This document shows positions 1-10,569 of a stretch of 64,000 nt of DNA, piece by piece. Every line of letters starts with the position of its first letter. The stretch's first letter is position 1. The notes below the pieces were generated by a model. The model saw nothing but the letters and a program-made list of their open reading frames with translations, ran no database searches and was not told the DNA's origin. This stretch comes from an uncultured Pelagibacteraceae bacterium (lineage in GTDB: Bacteria > Pseudomonadota > Alphaproteobacteria > Pelagibacterales > Pelagibacteraceae), in assembly GCA_902576335.1 (NCBI GenBank), contig CACGVC010000002.1, positions 1-64,000 of the forward strand, read 5' to 3'. A program made the translations under genes and the position numbers.

Positions 1-95
1 TCATTGGAAATAATCTCAACATTTATACCTGTGTTAACTAAACTTTTGGCAAGTGCTAAGCTTGTCAAACCATTACCTAAAATACATACATTCAT
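1..95 (-). CDS. N-terminus of a FAD/NAD-binding Rossmann protein (possible UbiH-like monooxygenase), truncated by window edge
   Basis: Reverse strand reads MNVCILGNGLTSLALAKSLVNTGINVEIISN, with a GxGxxxxxxA dinucleotide-binding motif. Confidence 0.5.
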   Translation of the reverse strand, partial: MNVCILGNGLTSLALAKSLVNTGINVEIISN

Positions 96-127
96 AACAA
101 ATTTTTAATTTTAACAACAAAAATTAG

Positions 128-2254
128 ATGATACAAAGACATATATTTGATTCATCTAATATGGATATAAAAAAACTAGGTTATTCAATACTTATTTTTA
201 TTGCTAAGAGATTAATAGAGATCTCGGGTATAATTATTGGAATAACAGGTGTTCTTCTTTTTTTAGCGCTAATATCTTACTCACCAGAAGACCCAAATTT
301 TATATTTCCTGAAAATTTAGAAATAAAAAATTATTTAGGCTTTCAGGGAAGTTATACATCAGATCTTTTTCTTCAGTCTGTAGGTCTCATTGCTTTTTTG
401 ATACCTATAACATTTGCTTTAACTGGAATTAATATTTTTAGAAAAAAAGAATTTTTTTTATTTTTAGAAAACTTATTTTTTATAATTATTTATTCTGTCA
501 TTGGCTCTATTTTTTTTAGCTATTTTTATACTGACTCATTTAATCTTTATATTAACGGGAACGGAGGTTTCATAGGTAAATATCTTAACGATACTTTTTT
601 AAATTCTTTTATAAGTTCAAATGAAGTAATTTCTTACTATGTATTGATCCTGGTCATATCTATTTTTTTCTTGATAAGTATTAACTTTAATTTTGGAGCG
701 TCTTTTAAAATGGTTAAAAAAATTATTAATGCATTATTTAATAAAAAAGAAAAAAATTATACTAGCAAAAATGAGATCATCAAAGAGTATATACCACAAG
801 ATGAAATCAAAGATTTAATTCAAGAAGATTTGCCATTTATAAAAGCTGAAAATACTATTTCGAAGGATAAAAATAAGTATAAATTACCTTCTTTAGAATT
901 ACTAAAAACACCCTCAAAAAATGAGAGAAATAAATTAGAAATCAAAGACAATATAGACCCAAATTTCATAGAAAAAATACTTCTAGATTTTGGTGTGAGT
1001 GGAAAAATTAAAAAAATTAGTCATGGACCTGTAGTCACCCTAAATGAGTTTGAGCCAGCTGCAGGAATTAAGGTTTCAAAAATAGTAAATCTTTCAGACG
1101 ATATAGCAAGAAATACAAGCTCAGAATCTGCAAGAATATCTACTATTCCTGGAAGCAATACTATTGGTATTGAATTACCAAATATACAAAGAGAAAATGT
1201 TTATTTAAGTGAAATTCTAAATAACTTAGATTTTAAAAAAAAAGATATAAAATTACCAATAGCATTGGGTAAAAATATTTCCGGAGAGCCAATAGTGAGA
1301 GACTTAACATCAATGCCTCACTTATTAATTGCTGGTACCACAGGGTCAGGAAAATCAGTTTGTATAAATACAATTATTCTCTCATTACTTTATCGACATC
1401 ACCCTGATAAATGTAAGTTTATTTTAATTGATCCAAAAATGCTTGAGTTATCCACTTATGAGGGTGTACCACATTTACTTTGCCCTGTAATTACTGAAGC
1501 AAAAAAAGCAGCTTCAGTTTTAGGTTGGGTCGTCAAAGAGATGGAAAGTAGATACAGATTGATGACTAAAGAAGGTGTAAGAAATATTGATGGATATAAT
1601 TTAAAACATAAACTTCCAATGCCTTACATAGTAGTCGTTGTAGATGAGATGTCTGATTTAATGTTAGTTGCTGGAAAGGAAATAGAGAACTACATACAAA
1701 AATTGTCACAAATGGCCAGAGCAGCAGGAATACATATAATAATGGCAACTCAAAGACCTAGTGTCGATGTTATAACGGGTACTATTAAAGCGAATTTTCC
1801 AACTCGTATATCATTTCAAGTCACCTCGAAAATTGATAGTAGAACTATTTTGGGTGAACAAGGTGCTGAACAATTATTAGGGAAGGGAGACATGCTGTTT
1901 ATGTCATCAGCAAACAAAGTAGTAAGAATTCACGCGCCTTATGTATCTGAAAATGAAATTGAAAAAATTAATAATTACATAAGATCTCAAGCTGAACCTG
2001 ATTATATCGATGAAATTTTAGATTTTGTTGATGAGAAAGAAATGATTGAAAATTCAAAAAATCAGGGTGACAAAGATGAATTATATAACGATGCAGTAGA
2101 AATTATTAAATCAGAGGGAAAAGCGTCAACATCATTTTTGCAAAGGAAATTACAAATCGGATACAATAGAGCAGCAAGGATTGTTGACATGATGGAAGAG
2201 GAAGGAATTGTGAGTAAAGCTAACCATGTTGGAAAACGCGATGTTCTAAAATGA
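128..2254 (+). CDS. ftsK: DNA translocase FtsK
   Basis: N-terminal TM segments, Walker A (GTTGSGKSV), Walker B region (YIVVVVDEMSDLM), C-terminal gamma winged helix; start may be the internal MDIKK. Confidence 0.97.
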   Translation: MIQRHIFDSSNMDIKKLGYSILIFIAKRLIEISGIIIGITGVLLFLALISYSPEDPNFIFPENLEIKNYLGFQGSYTSDLFLQSVGLIAFLIPITFALTGINIFRKKEFFLFLENLFFIIIYSVIGSIFFSYFYTDSFNLYINGNGGFIGKYLNDTFLNSFISSNEVISYYVLILVISIFFLISINFNFGASFKMVKKIINALFNKKEKNYTSKNEIIKEYIPQDEIKDLIQEDLPFIKAENTISKDKNKYKLPSLELLKTPSKNERNKLEIKDNIDPNFIEKILLDFGVSGKIKKISHGPVVTLNEFEPAAGIKVSKIVNLSDDIARNTSSESARISTIPGSNTIGIELPNIQRENVYLSEILNNLDFKKKDIKLPIALGKNISGEPIVRDLTSMPHLLIAGTTGSGKSVCINTIILSLLYRHHPDKCKFILIDPKMLELSTYEGVPHLLCPVITEAKKAASVLGWVVKEMESRYRLMTKEGVRNIDGYNLKHKLPMPYIVVVVDEMSDLMLVAGKEIENYIQKLSQMARAAGIHIIMATQRPSVDVITGTIKANFPTRISFQVTSKIDSRTILGEQGAEQLLGKGDMLFMSSANKVVRIHAPYVSENEIEKINNYIRSQAEPDYIDEILDFVDEKEMIENSKNQGDKDELYNDAVEIIKSEGKASTSFLQRKLQIGYNRAARIVDMMEEEGIVSKANHVGKRDVLK

Positions 2255-2799
2255 GAAATTATTTAATTCTAATATTCTTTTTTTTTTTAACAAATGAAAG
2301 CTTTGCTTCAATTAAAAACGATATAATCAAGAAACTTAAGTTTATTAAGAATATATCATTTAATTTTGAACAAAACATAAACGATAAAATTGAGAAAGGT
2401 AATTGTATTTTACAATATCCGAAGAAAATTTTTTGTAAATATGATTTGAGTAATAAAAAAATTTTAGTTTCAAATGGCACATCATTTGTTATTAAGACCG
2501 TTTCAAGCTATTACATATATCCTTTAAAAAAAACTCCCTTAAATCTTGTATTAGATAAAAATTTTTTGTTGAATGAGATAAGTAAATCAGAGAGTTATTA
2601 CTCAGATAAAAATATTATAGCTTTCAAATTTTTTAAAGATGAGAATGAAATAATTCTTTTTTTTGATAAAAAAACACTAAATTTAAAAGGTTGGCAAACT
2701 GTAGATTTGTATCAAAATCTTAATATTGTTTATTTGTCATCTATTTTGATTAATCAGAAAATTGAAAATAAAAAATTTGAGTTACCAAGTTCTGATTAA
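2251..2799 (+). CDS. lolA: Outer-membrane lipoprotein carrier protein LolA-like
   Basis: Signal peptide, 182 aa, LolA-like fold pattern, overlaps the end of ftsK as in many proteobacteria. Confidence 0.75.
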   Translation: MRNYLILIFFFFLTNESFASIKNDIIKKLKFIKNISFNFEQNINDKIEKGNCILQYPKKIFCKYDLSNKKILVSNGTSFVIKTVSSYYIYPLKKTPLNLVLDKNFLLNEISKSESYYSDKNIIAFKFFKDENEIILFFDKKTLNLKGWQTVDLYQNLNIVYLSSILINQKIENKKFELPSSD

Positions 2800-2813
2800 A
2801 AAATTAATAATAT

Positions 2814-3317
2814 TTAAATTTGAACTGTTTCTGTCATAAAAACCTTCATTCCTCTAGACAAATAGTTATTTAGAGCGTTCTTATGATCTAAAGAACAGGT
2901 GTGCACCCACACCCTTCGGGGTTTTTGTGAAAACGATTCTTTGATTGCTATAGATAATAAATAAGATCCAAGTTTTTTATTATGATATTCCTCTAATAAA
3001 CCAAGATAAGCCATCTCTACCTCATTGTCATTACGATGAAGTATTAATTCAAAATAACCAGCAAGATCATTCTTATTTTTTAGAATATAAGTCTTAAGAT
3101 TTTTATTTGTTGTGTAGTTGATCCATTGATCATCATTCCACGATAATCTATCGGTCCAACGATGATTTTTACCTATATTTTTGTAAAAAAACTTATTTAG
3201 CTGAAAGTTTGGTGGATCAATTAGTTCAATCTTAAATTCTTTTGGAATTATTTTTACATCAATTAAGTCATCAATTGAATAAATTTCCAGATAATTTCTT
3301 TTAACTTTTAAGCTCAT
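2814..3317 (-). CDS. GNAT-family N-acetyltransferase
   Basis: GNAT-like pattern (YLGLLEEYHNKKLGSYLLSIAI). Confidence 0.75.
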   Translation of the reverse strand: MSLKVKRNYLEIYSIDDLIDVKIIPKEFKIELIDPPNFQLNKFFYKNIGKNHRWTDRLSWNDDQWINYTTNKNLKTYILKNKNDLAGYFELILHRNDNEVEMAYLGLLEEYHNKKLGSYLLSIAIKESFSQKPRRVWVHTCSLDHKNALNNYLSRGMKVFMTETVQI

Positions 3318-3679
3318 TGGACCATTTTCCCGACCCTCTCACCCCCAAATAAATGAAAGTGTAAGTGAGGTACTTCTTGTCCACCATGCTCACTTATATT
3401 TGCGAGTGCCCTGTAACCTTTTCCAGTATCAACAGAAATATTTAATTTTTTAGCAACTAAATTAATGCCCTTTATCAAACCCACAACTTCGTCATTAGAG
3501 GCATTATTTGCAAAATCATCTAAATCAACATATTTTCCTTTTGGTATAACAAGTGCATGAATTTTCTTTTGGGGATTTATATCATAAAAAGACAAGACAA
3601 ACTCGTCCTCATAAATTTTTTTACAAGGAATTTCATTTCTTAAAATTTTTGCGAAAATATTATTATTATCATAAGTCAT
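3314..3679 (-). CDS. HIT family protein (HinT-like)
   Basis: HVPHLHFHL-type histidine triad (QEVPHLHFHLFGG). Confidence 0.93.
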   Translation of the reverse strand: MTYDNNNIFAKILRNEIPCKKIYEDEFVLSFYDINPQKKIHALVIPKGKYVDLDDFANNASNDEVVGLIKGINLVAKKLNISVDTGKGYRALANISEHGGQEVPHLHFHLFGGERVGKMVQ

Positions 3680-4020
3680 TATAAAATCTCTAACTCTGCA
3701 TTTATACTAATAATTTTTCCACCTTTTAAATTAGCGTCAACAACAGCACATTCATAATATGCAAAAGATGTTTCCTCAGCTATCTGCTTCATCTCTAAAC
3801 ATTTGGACTCTTTTTCAACTAATAAATGTTCTTTTAATTCTAGCGGATCGCCTAAATACATCAAAAGTGCTATGACTTCTCCTTGTTTTTCTATATCTTC
3901 ATTCAATTTTAGCTCTGCAACTCGATCGGAAACACCAATTTCAAATTCAGAAAAAGCAACATAGCCTTTATAAAGACCGAAACACAATAAAAAGACTAAA
4001 ACAATTTTAATCTTACTCAT
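3679..4020 (-). CDS. Hypothetical protein with N-terminal signal/TM segment
   Basis: Intact 113 aa ORF in tight array between HIT protein and hisE. Confidence 0.6.
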   Translation of the reverse strand: MSKIKIVLVFLLCFGLYKGYVAFSEFEIGVSDRVAELKLNEDIEKQGEVIALLMYLGDPLELKEHLLVEKESKCLEMKQIAEETSFAYYECAVVDANLKGGKIISINAELEIL

Positions 4021-4021
4021 T

Positions 4022-4294
4022 TTATTTCCTTCTTTTTTCTAGTTCTTTTTCTATATCCTCAATCTTAATATTATGCGCCTCAAGATAAATTATCAAATGA
4101 TAAAATACATCAGCAGCTTCATGAATTTTGTTGGTGTCTTTATCTACAGCCTCAATCAACTCATTTATTTCTTCTAAAATTTTTGACTTGCTTAGTGATT
4201 TGTTTGATAATAGTTCATTGGTATAAGAACCAGAAATTGGTTTTTCTTTTCTTTCACGCGCTAGTTTAAATAGGTTTTCTAGAGTACTTAGCAT
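4022..4294 (-). CDS. hisE: Phosphoribosyl-ATP pyrophosphatase HisE
   Basis: EEINELIEAVDKDTNKIHEAADVFYHLIIYL (MazG-like HisE); start taken at MLSTLENLF, shorter than the listed ORF. Confidence 0.88.
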   Translation of the reverse strand: MLSTLENLFKLARERKEKPISGSYTNELLSNKSLSKSKILEEINELIEAVDKDTNKIHEAADVFYHLIIYLEAHNIKIEDIEKELEKRRK

Positions 4295-4295
4295 A

Positions 4296-5051
4296 TTAAA
4301 TTCTAACAGGAATCCCTTTTGAGTCCAAATATTCCTTAGCCTCTCGCACTGAATGCTTTCCATAGTGAAATATTGAGGCTGCTAAAACTGCACTTGCATT
4401 TCCTAACTTAATTCCATCAACCAAATGATCTAGATTACCAACACCTCCTGAGGCAATTAAAGGTATGTTTACTTTTGATGCAATTTTATTCATCAAATCG
4501 ACGTCATAACCTATTTGTGTTCCATCTCTATCCATCGATGTTACAAGTAATTCTCCTGCCCCACTATCTTCCATTTTTTTGGCATACTCTAACGCATCAA
4601 TTCTACTATTATTTCTTCCCCCATGTGTAAAGACTTCCCACTTATCTCCATTTTTTTTTGCATCAATAGCTACAACAATGCATTGGGATCCAAACTTTTT
4701 TGAACTATCTAAAACAACTTTTGGATTTTCAACAGCTGCGGTATTAATAGATACTTTATCGGCACCACAATTTAATAATTTATTGATATCATCTATACTT
4801 CTTACTCCACCACCAACAGTTAGAGGTACGAAGCACTTCTTTGAAGTTCTTTCTACAACATCATAAATTGTATCTCTATTTTCATTAGATGCAGTTATGT
4901 CTAGAAAACAAATTTCATCTGCCCCACCGTCACTGTAAATTTTTGCTTGTTCAACAGGGTCTCCTGCATCTTTTAAATCTACAAAATTTATTCCTTTAAC
5001 AACACGTCCATTCTTAACGTCCAAACAAGGAATTATTCTATTTTTTAGCAT
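4296..5051 (-). CDS. hisF: Imidazole glycerol phosphate synthase subunit HisF
   Basis: [23 protein letters not shown]; start taken at MLKN rather than the ORF-track start. Confidence 0.97.
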   Translation of the reverse strand: MLKNRIIPCLDVKNGRVVKGINFVDLKDAGDPVEQAKIYSDGGADEICFLDITASNENRDTIYDVVERTSKKCFVPLTVGGGVRSIDDINKLLNCGADKVSINTAAVENPKVVLDSSKKFGSQCIVVAIDAKKNGDKWEVFTHGGRNNSRIDALEYAKKMEDSGAGELLVTSMDRDGTQIGYDVDLMNKIASKVNIPLIASGGVGNLDHLVDGIKLGNASAVLAASIFHYGKHSVREAKEYLDSKGIPVRI

Positions 5052-5053
5052 TT

Positions 5054-5143
5054 TTAAAAATATATTCTGTAAAGGTAATTTACACTTACAGAACACAATA
5101 TAATTACAATAAGATAAAGACTTAAATAATCAAATGACTTCAT
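5054..5143 (-). CDS. Putative small hydrophobic protein (29 aa) between hisA and hisF
   Basis: Reverse strand ATG directly after hisA stop; [29 protein letters not shown]; ends 2 nt before hisF ATG; below ORF-track cutoff. Confidence 0.4.
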   Translation of the reverse strand: MKSFDYLSLYLIVIILCSVSVNYLYRIYF

Positions 5144-5860
5144 TTAATTTAACTCCTTTGCTAAATCTGTTAATTTGATATCACCATCGTAAATTGCTTT
5201 TCCAACTATAATGCCCTCAATATTTCTTAAAGTTTTGGCTTTTTTAATATCATCTATTGATGAAACTCCACCTGATATAATGACAGGACAGTTTGAGACA
5301 TCTGCAACTCTTGATGTTTCATCAAAATTTGGACTTTGTTTCATGCCATCTCGATTTATATCTGTATAAATTAATCTACTAACACCATAGTCATTAACTT
5401 CCTTTAAATAATTTAAAGTTAATTGATTAGAATTTTCTTTCCATCCAGATACTGACAAATAACCATCTTTAGCATCTAAACCTAGGGCAATTTTGTCTGG
5501 AAATTTTACACATGCTTCTTTTAAAAAATTTTTGTCTTTAATAGCAGCACTTCCTAAAATTACTTTCTCAACACCAACATCAATGTATTCTATGATACTA
5601 TCAATACTTCTAATACCGCCACCTACCTCAACATTTAAATTAAATTTGCCAACTATATCCTTAATAATATCTAAATTCACTGTTACACCAGTCAAAGCAC
5701 CATCTAAATCAACTATGTGTAAATTTTTAAAACCCTGATCTTTAAATTTTCCTGCTTGTTCAATTGGAGATATTTCATACTCAGTTTTGTTGTCAAAATC
5801 TCCTTTAACTAATCTTACACACTTTTTATCTTTAATATCTATTGCAGGAAATATTTTCAT
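5144..5860 (-). CDS. hisA: HisA phosphoribosylformimino-5-aminoimidazole carboxamide ribotide isomerase
   Basis: MKIFPAIDIKDKKCVRLVKGDF; his cluster context. Confidence 0.97.
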   Translation of the reverse strand: MKIFPAIDIKDKKCVRLVKGDFDNKTEYEISPIEQAGKFKDQGFKNLHIVDLDGALTGVTVNLDIIKDIVGKFNLNVEVGGGIRSIDSIIEYIDVGVEKVILGSAAIKDKNFLKEACVKFPDKIALGLDAKDGYLSVSGWKENSNQLTLNYLKEVNDYGVSRLIYTDINRDGMKQSPNFDETSRVADVSNCPVIISGGVSSIDDIKKAKTLRNIEGIIVGKAIYDGDIKLTDLAKELN

Positions 5861-6487
5861 TTATAAATTTATAAAATTATCAATTATCTTTAATCCTATT
5901 TTATCACTCTTTTCTGGGTGAAATTGGGTCCCAAAAATATTTTCTTTTTCAACGGAGCAAACAATATTTGAGGAATAATCTGTTGTTGCTACAATCACAC
6001 TGTTATCATTTGGTACAAATTCATAACTATGCACAAAATACATATGAGAATTATTTTTAATATCCTTAAAAATCTTGCTATCTTTAATAATATTTATCTG
6101 GTTCCAACCAATATGAGGAAGCTTATATTTTCCATTTTGATTATCTATTTTTGACACTCTTCCAGATATCCAACCTAATCCTTTTGTTTCAGTTTCCTCA
6201 TAACCAACATCCGCAAACATTTGCAAACCTACACAAATTCCAAGAAGTGGTTTTTTATTGTTTATTGCAAATTCATTGAGAGTTTCCGTTAGACCATCAA
6301 TTTTATTTAAAGCATCTACACAACTTTTAAATGAGCCCTGTCCTGGTAAAACTAATTTATCACTTGATTTAATCTTTCCTAAATCTGAAGTAACCTCGAT
6401 ATTCACTTTGTCTTTGGCAACTTCTTTAAAAGAGTTTATCACCGAGCTAATATTGCCCGAGTTATAATCAACAATTGTGACTTTCAT
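5861..6487 (-). CDS. hisH: Imidazole glycerol phosphate synthase subunit HisH
   Basis: Class I amidotransferase motifs (LLGICVGLQMF, GTQFHPEKS). Confidence 0.97.
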   Translation of the reverse strand: MKVTIVDYNSGNISSVINSFKEVAKDKVNIEVTSDLGKIKSSDKLVLPGQGSFKSCVDALNKIDGLTETLNEFAINNKKPLLGICVGLQMFADVGYEETETKGLGWISGRVSKIDNQNGKYKLPHIGWNQINIIKDSKIFKDIKNNSHMYFVHSYEFVPNDNSVIVATTDYSSNIVCSVEKENIFGTQFHPEKSDKIGLKIIDNFINL

Positions 6488-6492
6488 TAAAC

Positions 6493-7083
6493 TTATAAAG
6501 AACCTTTTGTAGAAGGAATTGTTTTTTTATTCCTTGGATCTATCTCTAATGCAGCTCGTAATGATCTTGCTAAACCTTTGAAGCAAGACTCTATTATGTG
6601 GTGACTGTTATCACCATAAATATTCTCAACGTGTAAAGTAATTCCAGCAGCTTGTGAAAATGCTTGAAACCATTCTTTAAAAAGTTCAGTATCCATTTCT
6701 CCTAATTTTTCTACTTTAAGTTTAACATTCCAAATCAAATAAGGTCTATTAGAAATATCAAGAGCTACACGCGATAAAGTTTCATCCATAGGTATCATTG
6801 CATGAGCATATCTTCTGATACCAACAGATTTTTTCAAAGCTTTCTTTAGAGCCTCACCTATCGCAATACCAGTATCTTCAGTAGTGTGATGTAGATCTAT
6901 ATGAGTGTCCCCTTTGGCTTTGATATTCATATCAATAGAGGAATGTTTAGATAACTGCTCTAGCATGTGATTTAAAAAACCTATGCCCGTATCAATTTTA
7001 TATTTACCTTTTCCATCAATATTCAAATCAACACTGATACTGGTCTCTTTTGTTTTTCGACTAATTTTACCTTTACGCTTCAT
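6493..7083 (-). CDS. hisB: Imidazoleglycerol-phosphate dehydratase HisB
   Basis: [34 protein letters not shown]. Confidence 0.97.
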   Translation of the reverse strand: MKRKGKISRKTKETSISVDLNIDGKGKYKIDTGIGFLNHMLEQLSKHSSIDMNIKAKGDTHIDLHHTTEDTGIAIGEALKKALKKSVGIRRYAHAMIPMDETLSRVALDISNRPYLIWNVKLKVEKLGEMDTELFKEWFQAFSQAAGITLHVENIYGDNSHHIIESCFKGLARSLRAALEIDPRNKKTIPSTKGSL

Positions 7084-7139
7084 AATTAGAAAGAGATATA
7101 CATATATTATTCAATTATGGCAATAATACTAACCTTGGG

Positions 7140-7167
7140 CTTGAAGTATCAAAATTAGTATCCATTT
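7140..7167 (+). promoter_or_regulatory. Candidate heat-shock (RpoH-type) promoter of hslVU
   Basis: CTTG-N17-TCCATTT, compared with alphaproteobacterial heat-shock CTTG-N17-CYTATNT (5/7 in the -10 element). Confidence 0.4.
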
Positions 7168-7174
7168 ATAGGCT

Positions 7175-7690
7175 ATGACGACAATAGTATTAGTTAGAAA
7201 AAACAAAGAAGTTGTAGTTGCGGGTGATGGACAGGTGAGTATGGGAAATACAGTCGTGAAAAGCACTGCTTCAAAAGTAAGAAAAATTGATAAAAGAGGT
7301 GTCGTAGCAGGATTTGCTGGATCTACAGCAGATGCCTTAACTTTATTCGAAAGACTAGAAGCAAAATTAGAAAAACATGCAGGAAATTTATCCAGAGCAG
7401 CAGTAGAGTTAGCAAAAGATTGGCGAACAGACAAATATTTAAGAAGGCTCGAGGCTTTAATGGCAATAGGTGATAAAGAAAACAGTTATATAATTTCAGG
7501 CACAGGAGATGTATTAGAACCCGAGGGGGATGTAATTGGAATTGGTTCAGGCGGAAACTATGCACTAGCAGCTGGAAAAGTTTTAATCGGAACGGAAATG
7601 AGTGCTGAACAAGTTGCAAAAAAAGCGATAGAGGTTGCAGCAGAAATTTGTGTTTTTACAAACAATAATGTTAAAATTGAAAAAATATAA
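7175..7690 (+). CDS. hslV: ATP-dependent protease peptidase subunit HslV
   Basis: [29 protein letters not shown]. Confidence 0.98.
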   Translation: MTTIVLVRKNKEVVVAGDGQVSMGNTVVKSTASKVRKIDKRGVVAGFAGSTADALTLFERLEAKLEKHAGNLSRAAVELAKDWRTDKYLRRLEALMAIGDKENSYIISGTGDVLEPEGDVIGIGSGGNYALAAGKVLIGTEMSAEQVAKKAIEVAAEICVFTNNNVKIEKI

Positions 7691-9063
7691 TGGATAAATC
7701 AAACGTTACACAACTACACCCAACAGATAAGAAAGACTCAAAAGAGGAGTTTTTAGGTAGTTCTCTTTCACCAAGAGAAATTGTATCAGAATTGGATAGG
7801 TTTGTTGTTGGACAAAATAAAGCAAAAAAAGCAGTTGCAGTTGCACTAAGAAACAGATGGAGAAGACAAGCTCTTAAGGGTGAAATGAAGAATGAAGTTC
7901 TACCTAAAAATATTTTAATGATTGGTCCAACTGGAGTAGGAAAAACTGAAATATCAAGAAGATTATCAAAACTAGCTGAGGCGCCTTTTGTTAAAGTCGA
8001 GGCTACAAGATTTACAGAGGTTGGTTATGTTGGAAGAGATGTTGAACAAATTGTTAGAGATCTTGTTGAAATAGCCATTTCAATGGAAAAAATTAAAAAA
8101 AGAAAAGAAGTAAAAACTAAAGCACAAAAACTCGCTGAAGAGAAAGTTTTAGATGCTTTGGTTGGGAAAAAAGCAAGCGCAGCAACAAGAGAGAGTTTTA
8201 GGCAAAGATTAAGAAATGGTGATTTAGATGATAATGAAATTGAAATTGCAGTAAGTGATACAGGTTCTAACTCCACTTCTTTTGAGATTCCTGGAATGCC
8301 TGGTGCAAATGTTGGCATGATTAATATTGGTGAAATGCTTGGAAAATCAATGGGTGCTAAAGAAAAAAAGAAAAAGATGACTGTGAAAGAGTCTCATGAA
8401 ATTTTAATAAACGATGAATCTGATAAATTAATTGAACAGGACAAAATTATTAAAGCTGCAAAAATTTCAACTGAAAATAATGGGATAGTCTTTTTAGATG
8501 AAATTGACAAAATTTCCGGAAGAACAGATAGAGTTGGTGGTGATGTCTCAAGAGAAGGGGTACAAAGAGACCTGTTGCCATTAATAGAGGGGACAACAGT
8601 AAATACTAAATATGGTCCTATTAAAACAGATCATATTTTATTTATTGCCTCGGGTGCATTTCAACTTGCTAAACCGTCAGATTTATTACCTGAATTACAA
8701 GGACGATTGCCTATAAGAGTTGAACTGGAAGCTTTAACAAGTGAAGACTTTAAAAGAATTTTAAAAGAACCAGATTACAGTTTGATTAAGCAATATGTTG
8801 CTCTCCTAAAAACTGAAAATGTTGAACTGGAGTTTTCTAACGATGGTATAGATGCAATAGCCAACATTGCTTCAGAAGTTAATGCTACAGTTGAAAATAT
8901 TGGAGCAAGAAGACTACACACAATTATTGAAAAAATTTTAGATGAAATCAGCTTTACAGCAACTGATAGATCTGGTGAAAAAATTACCATTGATAAAAAC
9001 TATATAAACAAAAATCTTGATAATCTTGTTAAAGATACTGATCTATCAAAATTTATACTTTAA
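7690..9063 (+). CDS. hslU: ATP-dependent protease ATPase subunit HslU
   Basis: [34 protein letters not shown]; Walker [10 protein letters not shown]. Confidence 0.98.
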   Translation: MDKSNVTQLHPTDKKDSKEEFLGSSLSPREIVSELDRFVVGQNKAKKAVAVALRNRWRRQALKGEMKNEVLPKNILMIGPTGVGKTEISRRLSKLAEAPFVKVEATRFTEVGYVGRDVEQIVRDLVEIAISMEKIKKRKEVKTKAQKLAEEKVLDALVGKKASAATRESFRQRLRNGDLDDNEIEIAVSDTGSNSTSFEIPGMPGANVGMINIGEMLGKSMGAKEKKKKMTVKESHEILINDESDKLIEQDKIIKAAKISTENNGIVFLDEIDKISGRTDRVGGDVSREGVQRDLLPLIEGTTVNTKYGPIKTDHILFIASGAFQLAKPSDLLPELQGRLPIRVELEALTSEDFKRILKEPDYSLIKQYVALLKTENVELEFSNDGIDAIANIASEVNATVENIGARRLHTIIEKILDEISFTATDRSGEKITIDKNYINKNLDNLVKDTDLSKFIL

Positions 9064-9078
9064 AAAATTCAAGTGGAT

Positions 9079-9489
9079 TTAATTCTTTTTAAGAAAAATA
9101 TAAAAAGCTCCACTTCCTCCATCCTTAATATCTGCTTCTTTTATTTCATAAATTAATTTCATCAACTCTGGATCTTTTTTTATATATTCTGGCATAGAAT
9201 GTTTAAGAATACCAAAATCTCTAGATGTATAAGGATTTTTTTCATTATCTGAGTGTATACCTTTTCCTGTAACAACAACTAATTTTCTGACTCCATTTTT
9301 ATAGGAGTCTTTAATTAGTTTGTTTATTGTTTTATTTGCCTCATCTAGAGAAAAACCGTGGAAATCAAAATTTTTTGTCTTTTCAATTCTTTTTTTAGAA
9401 CTTGGTAAATCTTTATTTGTTAGAGAATCTTTATTTGTTAAAAAATCTTCCCAATCCTTTTTGTCTTTCTTTGAAATTTTTGTTATCAA
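9079..9489 (-). CDS. Smr-domain protein
   Basis: DFHGFSLDEANKTINKLI...VVTGKGIHS. Confidence 0.9.
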   Translation of the reverse strand: MITKISKKDKKDWEDFLTNKDSLTNKDLPSSKKRIEKTKNFDFHGFSLDEANKTINKLIKDSYKNGVRKLVVVTGKGIHSDNEKNPYTSRDFGILKHSMPEYIKKDPELMKLIYEIKEADIKDGGSGAFYIFLKKN

Positions 9490-10086
9490 TTATGTTAAAG
9501 TATCAACAAGTTGCCAGTTCGGATTGTTTGATTTTGTATCTCTTGAGAAAACCCAAGTATCGTAAATTTTTTTAATTGTCTCTGGATCACCTGAAACTAT
9601 TTTTTTTTCTTTATCTTTTATACATGTTATTACTTCAGCAACAAAATCTACTGTTACTCTCAAAATAGAACCAATTTTGTTATGTTCTTTTATTTTTGCT
9701 GAATTGATTCCAATGAATGTAATTTCAGCAAAATGTCCTCTTTTATTTCTGTCAACTAAAGCGGATTTGAATTGAGAATAAATTTTTTCACTTAATAATG
9801 GTTTGCTATTAGTAATTTTATTATCTTGATCACTAAAGTCAGTAATTATTGTTTCATAAGCAATTTTAGCACCTTTTAAAAATTCTTTTTGAGCTTCATC
9901 GTCAAAATTTTCTTTAATTTTAATTGTATTTTCTGGCTGGGCTTTTTTTAAAATGTTCTCAAATTGTGGATTAACTTTACCTTCAAAGCCCGTTCTTTTG
10001 CCTAAAATACCTCTCAATCTCAAAAAGATAAAACCTGCTATCATTGCTAATAGAATGATATCTATGTATTCAAAACTATAATTCAT
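9490..10086 (-). CDS. Tim44/TimA-like domain membrane-anchored protein
   Basis: Start at MNYSFEYIDIILLAMIAGFIFLRLR; Tim44-like domain; context next to fxsA and secB. Confidence 0.85.
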   Translation of the reverse strand: MNYSFEYIDIILLAMIAGFIFLRLRGILGKRTGFEGKVNPQFENILKKAQPENTIKIKENFDDEAQKEFLKGAKIAYETIITDFSDQDNKITNSKPLLSEKIYSQFKSALVDRNKRGHFAEITFIGINSAKIKEHNKIGSILRVTVDFVAEVITCIKDKEKKIVSGDPETIKKIYDTWVFSRDTKSNNPNWQLVDTLT

Positions 10087-10143
10087 AGCCTGATAGTAAT
10101 TACTATGTTGAAAAATTTCAACTAGCAATTAAATTAAAGACAA

Positions 10144-10569
10144 ATGAACTCAGCTCTAATAGCCATAATACTGATCCCAGTTATCGAAATATACTTATTT
10201 ATAAAAATCGGCTCTCAAATTGGAGCTTTAACTACAATAACATTGATATTTGTAACTGCTATACTAGGGATAATATATGCCAGATACGAAGGTCTGAATA
10301 CTCTTAAGTCTGCTTTTGTGCAGTTGGTTAAAAACGAAATACCTGTTTATGAGATAATATCAGGGGCAGCAATAACTTTTGCTGCTTTATTACTAATTAT
10401 TCCAGGCTTTGCTACAGATGTAATTGGTTTTTTGATAATATTTCCATTTAGCAGAAAATTTATTTTAAAAATACTATCATCTAAATTTCAAATTAAAAAA
10501 AAAACAGATGAAAAATTTATTGATGGCGAATATGAAGAAATAGAAAAAGAGGATGACAAAAAATTATAA
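10144..10569 (+). CDS. fxsA: FxsA family membrane protein
   Basis: LIPVIEIYLFIKIGSQIGALTTI...LLIIPGFATDVIGFL. Confidence 0.9.
   Translation: MNSALIAIILIPVIEIYLFIKIGSQIGALTTITLIFVTAILGIIYARYEGLNTLKSAFVQLVKNEIPVYEIISGAAITFAALLLIIPGFATDVIGFLIIFPFSRKFILKILSSKFQIKKKTDEKFIDGEYEEIEKEDDKKL

Noticed and set aside
1566-1748. 60-aa minus-strand ORF inside ftsK
   Set aside because: Antisense to a strongly supported gene, no recognisable domain; a by-product of codon usage.
4296-5860. hisA/hisF similarity as a recent duplication
   Set aside because: HisA and HisF are ancient paralogous (beta-alpha)8 barrels; the similarity is expected.
7129-7619. Minus-strand ORFs (101 and 98 aa) across hslV
   Set aside because: Antisense to well-conserved hslV; low-complexity Leu/Phe-rich translations typical of reverse frames.
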